Assembly (NCBI GenBank): GCA_038501625.1 | Contig: JAZAYU010000012.1 | Span: forward strand, 8,990,001-9,054,000 | DNA: 64,000 nt | Reading direction: 5' to 3' | DNA from: Corbicula japonica | Taxonomy: Eukaryota; Mollusca; Bivalvia; Venerida; Cyrenidae | Shown here: positions 57,926 to 64,000 of the stretch, piece by piece | Position numbering within the stretch: position 1 is the first letter of the stretch | How the letters are laid out: the number at the start of each line of letters is the position of its first letter | Translations under genes and position numbers: made by a program | Notes under the pieces: model-generated | Told to the model about the DNA's origin: nothing | What the model saw: the letters and a program-made list of their open reading frames with translations, nothing else | The model's database searches: none

Positions 57926-59050
57926 ATGACAATAAGAGTTTTTGTCTATTACAAGGACAAGAAGAGTTTTTGTCTATTACAATGACATAAGAGTTTTTGT
58001 CTATCACAATGACAAGAAGAGTTTTTGTCTATTACAATGACAAGAAGAGTTTTTGTCTATTACAATGACAAGAAGAGTTTTTGTCTATTACAATGACAAT
58101 AAGAGTTGTTGTCTATTACAATGACAAGAAGAGTTTTTGTCTATAACAAGGACATAAGAGTTTTTGTCTATTACAATGACAAGAGGAGTTTTTGTCTATT
58201 ACAATGACAAGAAGAGTTTTTGTCTATTACAATGACAAGAGGAGTTTTTGTCTATTACAATGACAAGAAGAGTTTTTGTCTATTACAATGACAAGAGGAG
58301 TTTTTGTCTATTACAATGACATAAGAGTTTTTGTCTATTACAATGACAAGAAGAGTTTTTGTCTATCACAAGGACATAAGAGTTTTTGTCTATTACAATG
58401 ACAAGAGGAGTTTTTGTCTATTACAATGACAAGAAGAGTTTTTGTCTATTACAATGACAAGAGGAGTTTTTGTCTATTACAATGACATAAAAGTTTTTGT
58501 CTATTACAATGACAAGACGAGTTTTTGTCTATTACAATGACATAAGAGTTTTTGTCTATCACAATGACAAGAAGAGCTTTTGTCTATTACAATGACAAGA
58601 AGAGTTTTTGTCTATTACATTGACATAAAAGTTTTTGTCTATTACAATGACAAGAAGAGTTTTTGTCTATAACAGTGACATAAGAGTTTTTTTCTATCAC
58701 AATGACAAGAGTTTTGTCTATTACAATGACAAGAAGAGTTTTTGTCTTTTACAATGACAAGAGGAGTTTTTGTCTATTACAATGACATAAGAGTTTTTTT
58801 CTATCACAATGACAAGAGTTTTTGTCTATCACAATGACAAGAAGAGTTTTTGTCTATTACAATGACAAGAAGAGTTTTTGTCTATCACAATGACAAGAAG
58901 AGTTTTTGTCTATTACAATGACAAGAAGAGTTTTTGTCTATTACAATGACAAGAGGAGTTTTTGTCTATTACAATGACATAAGAGTTTTTGTCTTTTACA
59001 ATGACAAGAAGAGTTTTTGTCTATTACAATGACAAGAAGAGTTTTTGTCT
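57926..59050. repeat. 25/28-bp minisatellite, about 40 units
   Basis: Main unit 'agagtttttgtctattac' + 'aatgacaaga' (28 bp), mixed with a 25-bp variant lacking 'aga' ('aatgacat' + 'aagag'). Recurrent variants are tatcac for tattac, aagg for aatg, and gagg for gaag. Arrangement is irregular, and 'gag/gaa/cat' unit types alternate in blocks. Confidence 0.96.
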
Positions 59051-59215
59051 GCGGTTATTTCACTGGGATTTTATACGACTATGTTAGTTAAATAAACAGA
59101 TAGAGGTCAAAACATCAACATTTGATAACATCGACGTTTCGGCCATAATGCTTTCTTCAGCATTGTTTGTCATAAAAGGAAGTACGACTATGTTACCAAT
59201 ACTCGATTAGTAGTG
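59050..59215. repeat. Repeat fragment with 'gacgtttcggcc' box
   Basis: 'catcgacgtttcggccataa' and 'gctttcttcagcattg' are typical of invertebrate retroelement ends (from memory). Lies directly after the minisatellite and just past the HSPA12 stop codon. Confidence 0.4.
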
Positions 59216-59255
59216 TAAGCTATTACCAGCAATGAGCTTCGAACATATGAAAATT

Positions 59256-62200
59256 TTAGCCGAGGAAATCAAACGTAGCTTCTTGTTGTATTTGGGTTTG
59301 AACTTCTGTAGCACTGACTTTAAATTCTGTGCCACCGAACCAAATCTCCACTTCTACCGTGGCGTTTTTTCGCCATCCTCCTAACGGAGCTTTAATAATA
59401 ATCTTTCCTAATCGTGTACATCCTTCCTCTGTAACCAGTAGAGGATACGCCTTTTTCGATACGTAAATTGCTATTTCCAGTGGTTTTGTACTGTCAATTA
59501 TATCGTAAGTTTTCTTAATAGTGTCCGAAACTCCTGCGTCAGCGTCCACTTCTAGGAATTTACTAAACAGATCTCTACAGAATTCTTCGTCCCCTCTCTG
59601 CACACGCTTGTCCTCGGGATGGTATCCTTTCTGGAAAGGTCCTTCTACTGCAACGCCGTATGTGAAGCGGACAACCCGGGAAGATATCACCTCTGGAGAA
59701 TGACCAAAGATAACTGCACCCTTTAGGACAGCCAGACCAGGTTCGTTAGGTACTACTACCTGAATGTCAGGAAATGCTTTCTTCACAGCATTTGTAACCA
59801 GTTCACACTCGGAGAATCCGCCGACCATTAGTATCTTGTCCAGCCGCTGTACTTTGGGATGTTTCAACATTTCCTTCACGTGGTCAATAATGCTGTTGAT
59901 GGGCGGTTCGAACAGTTCCCTTATAACCTCCCCTTGGAATGTCATTCGATCCCGTATAAATTTAATTTTATCTGTAAAACCAGCTTTTTCGACCATCGAC
60001 TGGGAGCTAAGGCCTGTCTTCTCCTTTACAAACTCGTTGAATGCAGCTGACACGGAAAAAATAACTTTTTCACTCTCGCTTTTTACACTTCGTTTCTTCG
60101 TTTTAAATATCCTCTTCATTTCACGATGCTCATACTAAAATATACAAAAAAAAACACTTAAGCATTAACGAGGCAAATATTATTTGAAAATTCTTTAAGC
60201 AAATTTTCAAAATTGAATATTATAATGATAAATAGACATTAACATATTTCGGCGTAATCGATGGTATGTAACTTTTCCATACAGTATTCAACTGGAATAT
60301 TTAATTATTTATAATATAATATTCTTAAAGAACCTTTTTTAAAATGCTGAAAAACAGCCAATATGTGTCTACTTTACACGGGCATTGTATATATTATTTT
60401 TAATTACCTTATATTCCTGTTTGAAATTCTCCATCAGTTCTGTTCCAAATATCTTGCCAAATAATTCAAAGAAAGAGGCGTTTACTTTGTTGCCACCCCA
60501 GGCGCCCCCGCTGGCTTTTTGTAACTCTTTCAGTGACCCGTCTGGCCTAACCTCATATACTGTCACACCAACTGTACCACCTGAGCGAGTAAAAGCAAAT
60601 TAGAAGAGAATCAGGATAAATAATGATATATTTTCTAAATTGTAGAAGGTCTCCCCATGCCAAATAATCTATATTGTTATCAGTAAATGTCCGTTTGCGG
60701 TGTCAAATAATGATGGTTTATCAGAAATATCCGTACACATTTTTGCGGGGTTGTCCTGGTTAGCTTCAAGCATGTGTCGTTCTCTAGAGTTTTTTATGTA
60801 AGTCGCCCTATTATTATTGTGTGGTTTATGTTTTATATTTTCGTGTGCTTTTGCATGCAACATTGTTGAGTCGATGGGTGGGTTGGAGTTCTTTCACCAA
60901 GACAACTTGTACTTGTTTTGTGATTTTGTTGGTACTAGTGTGAGATTGGTGCACCCTAGAACCTGGTGTAAATCCCCACTGGCAGTTTGATTTGAGTCGC
61001 CACTGACCGCTCCAAGGCGGTAACCCATCGGGTTCTCATTTTTATTAATTGTTTGTGGTGTCTTCTTTGAAACAGATCATTTTATTAATCATGCTTTCTC
61101 CGTCTCTCTTCTTCTTGACTGTGTGGGGAGGCTGTTTTTTTTCTGAATGTGGCGATTCCTGATATGCATATTTCACCTATCAATAGCTCAGCCATCATAG
61201 CTTTGGATATTGTTCAATCGCTCCAATGCTATTCCTCTGACAGTGTTTGTCTTTGAGGCTCTGTGCTATTCGCAGCAATGGTACACTCAGACCCACTGTA
61301 AAAATATATTGTGTTCAGTTTCACCTATTGTTCTATAGTTTTGGGCAAATGCATTCCTTTATATGAAAACAACTGATCACGAAAAGATATTAATTTGAAA
61401 ATATACCGCATCAAATGTTCCATGTTCACTCCCTATATGAATTTTTATTTGGATGGATCAAAATGTCTTTCTGTTTATGTGTTAACTTTGAGTTAACCGA
61501 GCCTGCAGTGTTTTCATTATCTTCCTGTTAAGCAGTTTTTTTAAATAAATTATAGTGCAAGTCCTGCAACACAACCGATTGAGCTAACCGGGACAACCCC
61601 CAAAAAGGTTGATCGGATAGCCCTGATATACGTAACAATCACTGCATGACATCGGTAACGGGTTATTTTACTGATAACAATACTGACTATATGTACGGAG
61701 TACTTTTTACGGCCGTCACACTGCACAAATAGCGCTACTGTGAATTTAAATTATAGTGCCTCTAGCTGGGAGCGAACCCGCACCGTCACGGCGACTGCGC
61801 GTAGCCCAGCAATTCCTGCGACGCAACCGATTGAGCTAACCGGGACAACCCCCAAAAAGGTTGATCGGATAGCCCTGATATACGTAACAATCACTGCATG
61901 ACATCGGTAACGGGTTATTTTACTGATAACAGTACTGACTATATGTACGGTGAGACTTTTTACGGCCGCCACACTGCACAAATAGCGCTACTGTGAATTT
62001 CAAATTATAGTGCCTCTAGCTGGGAGCGAACCCGCACCGTCACGGCGACAGCGCCTAGCCCTGCAATTCCTGCGACGCAACCGATTGAGCTAACCGGGAA
62101 TTTTCCTCTATTTCTAGCAAATCGCCCTTAACTGAGTTAGAAATGTTAAGCATAAAAGTCCGATACCTCCTATGTCTAGAACCATATAACGGGTGTCTGG

Positions 62201-63902
62201 TTTAAACGGTCCAAGCCTCGCAAATTCACCGTCCTTCCCTTCATGCCGTTCGAGAGGGACCGACCTACAATATACACTTGCAGCTTCCGGTTCTAGCACC
62301 AGCCGCAGTTGTTTAGACGGTATACCTGCCTGAAAGAAATACTGACATTATGTTATATGGGGTTGTGTTGCATATACACTTTATAAAAATATGCAGAATC
62401 CTTCTTAAAAAATGTCGCTAAAGACATGCCTTTGTACATCAGTTTTATCAATTTATGCAGAATACAATGCTGTTTACCTTGAGGTACCTTGATGATTTAT
62501 TTAATATAGATAATAACCATTTTCCATCACTTGTTAATAAGATTTTTCCTAAAGATCTACAACTTAATAAAGCGAACACTTCTGAAAAGCAAGCAAACTT
62601 TCTTGATATAAATCTGTTCATTGAAAATGGTTACGTCACTTATTAAATATATGATAAAAGAGATGATTTTAATTTTAATACAGTAAATTTTCCGTTTTTA
62701 GAAGTCGATGTTCCCCGTGCAACATCTTACGGGGTTTATATTTCACAGCTTGTTCGCTTTTAAAGAGCTTGCAACGATAATGATTTCAATGAACATAATC
62801 TTTCATTACAGAAAAACTTTTAAAACAAGGATATCGGTATCACAAATTAAGGAAAACCTCTAATTCATAACTACAGGTGCAGTTTAAAATCACGTTTGCA
62901 ACAAGGTATTTCACAGCTAGTTGTTAATGGAGATTTATTTATTTAACTTAAGAAGATAAAGTTAAATGTTAATTTCTCCTGGTTATTCATAAAAACCATC
63001 TGTAATTTGAAAAAGAAAGGTTACTAACATGGTATTCTACAGCGCTCTGCAGGCCTGGTGACTAACCCATCCACAGTAGATTATGCTTACCTCTTTGATT
63101 CCATGACGGCGTCAGGGGTTTAAGAGTTTATGAAGGTTAATGGGGAAATCTTGTATAAGAACCCAGAAGCTTGATTTGTTTCTTGTAACCTTGTCATCGT
63201 GTTCTTGCTGATTTGACTCCTGGAGCTCTGGTCTTGGTAGGATCATTGAGTACCTGCCCCTTTGGCTTTGCAATGCTCTATTAGCTTCTTATGTTTTATA
63301 TGTTTGTGAGCTTTAACATGCAACATTGTTAAGCGGATGGGTGGGTTGGAGTTATTTCACAAAGGCAACTTGTACTTGTGTGTAAATATGAGAACCTATT
63401 GGGAAAAGTGTTAGTTTAGTGCACCCTAAAACCTGGTTTAAACCCCCGGTGGAAAATTATTTTGCCACTGACCATTCTCCAATGGTTCCCATTTCCGTTA
63501 ATTGTTTGTGGTGTCTTATTTGAATTTGACATACTTATGAACACGTGCTCTCTTTTCCTCTCTTCTTTTTCGCTGCGTGAGGAGGCTGTATTTTGTGAAT
63601 GTGGCGATTCTTGCATATTTCACCTTTTTCATTAAAAAATGTCTGGAATCGTCAAGACGTTTCTTTTGATCAAGAAAGCTTACATCCACAGCTACTTCTC
63701 TCATAAACTGTTTCGCTGGTTCATCCCATATAGCTGGTACAGTGAGAACCCACAAGATGTCATCTTGTGTAATGTCTATTCCCTTTACATTTATACATTT
63801 CAGCAAATGTTGCTTGATATAATGTAATGCTATTGTGAATATTGTCCTCGCAGGCATCTTCTTTCCCATTGAGTCTTCTATCATTGTGTCTCTCTTCAGT
63901 GT
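59256..63902 (-). CDS. HSPA12A: HSPA12-type HSP70 family protein, 3' part of gene
   Basis: Member of the divergent HSP70 branch (HSPA12A/B), ATP-binding proteins of uncertain client, strongly expanded in bivalves. Exons: 63902-63684 (TLKRDTMIEDSMGKKMPART, VLTVPAIWDEPAKQFMRE), 62329-62167 (QLRLVLEPEAASVYCRSVPL), 60580-60408, 60134-59256. All junctions are in phase (1,434 bp, 477 residues to the TAA at 59258). The 62167/60580 junction rebuilds the phosphate-binding LDIGGGTVGVTVYEV; the last exon has the adenosine-site motif KILMVGGFSECELV. HSPA12 proteins lack a classical substrate-binding domain, and none is seen here. The first exons, with the DxGTT-type phosphate-1 loop, lie beyond position 64000. 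Introns are full of retroelement remains. Confidence 0.93.
60826..61185 (+). mobile_element. RT-element 3' end, 5'-truncated, in HSPA12 intron
   Basis: From 'ttatattttcgtgtgc' to 'cctgatatgcatatttcacc'; aligns by eye with the last ~360 bp of the longer copy ending at 63630. Confidence 0.82.
61559..62099 (-). repeat. Tandem array of a tRNA-derived SINE-like unit
   Basis: Period about 253 bp. Heads at 61559-61594 (partial), 61757-61846 and 62011-62099. On the minus strand each head reads GTCCCGGTTAGCTCAATCGG (A box) ... GCGGGTTCGCTCCC (B-box-like). The bodies share 'ctgatatacgtaacaatcac' and are nearly identical between units. The array ends 68 bp before the HSPA12 exon 62167-62329. Confidence 0.85.
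62430..63630 (+). pseudogene. Decayed reverse-transcriptase element, longest copy
   Basis: Starts in the RT palm with the catalytic YLDD (LRYLDDLFNIDNNHFPSLVN). It goes on as KANTSEKQANFLDINLFIEN, a TAA, YDKRDDFNFNTVNFPFLE, ATSYGVYISQLVRF, several stops and frameshifts, and a final VTNPSTVDYAYLFDSMTASG. The noncoding 3' part (from about 63150) is the sequence repeated at 60826, 47932, 55858 and 29883. Similar RT proteins are frequent in bivalves and corals; I cannot assign the order with certainty. It lies in the HSPA12 intron, opposite in direction, and ends about 55 bp from the exon 63684-63902. Confidence 0.82.
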
Positions 63903-64000
63903 CTAAATGTACATAGAGGAGTTTAAAATCATATTGGAATAATAAATAATAAGTAGTATTCTAAATATATAAAAATAAATGTAAACGGAACTTTCAGCAA

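Larger units (their letters stand above)
50040..59255. other. Gene-free region between the hAT-derived gene and HSPA12
   Basis: No defensible gene. Contains a diverged family B copy, degenerate ~190-bp repeats around 50690-51360 ('gacggagtgtcacgttca' twice), family A at 51461, a TTAA element at 53285, a palindrome at 54038, a possible LINE remnant at 54652, and two minisatellites. 54541-54550 is a run of ten G. Confidence 0.55.

Noticed and set aside
57926..59050. CRISPR-like look of regular 28-bp repeats
   Set aside because: No unique spacers between units, and the surrounding DNA is eukaryotic; it is a minisatellite.
59521..60138. Plus-strand ORFs over the HSPA12 last exon
   Set aside because: Antisense shadows of a clearly conserved minus-strand exon.
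63516..63660. Continuation of the HSPA12 ORF past 63684
   Set aside because: The GTAAGC donor at 63683 and the match of the next exon (AGIPSKQL) show this is intron; the extra residues are RT-element sequence.

Overview
This window is animal nuclear DNA: AT-rich, with small exons bounded by GT/AG introns and a heavy load of short repeats. Protein similarity, expanded-HSP70-type genes and the repeat types (TTAA-flanked palindromic MITEs, several tRNA-derived SINEs, 145- and 172-bp tandem arrays ending in a 'gacggacggacgg' run) suggest a lophotrochozoan, most likely a bivalve mollusc. That placement is inference; no ribosomal or mitochondrial marker is present.

Layout. (1) 187-5483, minus: seven exons of an anion-type Cys-loop ligand-gated channel (GluCl/GlyR class). 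M4 lies off the left edge, the signal-peptide exon was not found, and the exon carrying loop C was not located. (2) 5484-12179: gene-free, with microsatellites and at least five MITE types. (3) 12180-34022, minus: a GH35 beta-galactosidase (GLB1/GLB1L type), 15 exon positions over 22 kb, with both catalytic glutamates. It has two phase-identical alternative exons (24685-24800 and 22918-23030) and one exon with an apparent 2-bp frameshift. (4) 34023-38082: intergenic region between this gene and its divergent neighbour, holding an internally deleted LINE. (5) 38083-45219, plus: a complete ten-exon, 630-residue DELE1 orthologue (mitochondrial stress messenger with SEL1 repeats). A 13-bp perfect hairpin and short upstream ORFs lie just before its start. 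(6) 47779-50039, plus: C-terminal part of a spliced hAT-transposase-derived gene. (7) 50040-59255: gene-free, with repeats and two minisatellites, one of about 1.1 kb with 25/28-bp units. (8) 59256-63902, minus: the last four exons of an HSPA12-type HSP70; its introns hold a decayed reverse-transcriptase element and a tandem SINE array. The 5' part lies off the right edge.

The genes do not form an obvious functional cluster. What unifies the window is how it evolved. About 27 copies of one TTAA-flanked foldback MITE and 11 of a second foldback family fill the introns, several of them within about 25 bp of a 5' splice site. Partial tandem duplications of exon ends with their splice sites recur in the channel gene and in DELE1, and a whole-exon duplication in the galactosidase has apparently become a mutually exclusive pair. 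All exon boundaries were read by eye from splice sites, reading phase and remembered family similarity; no alignment or RNA data were available.
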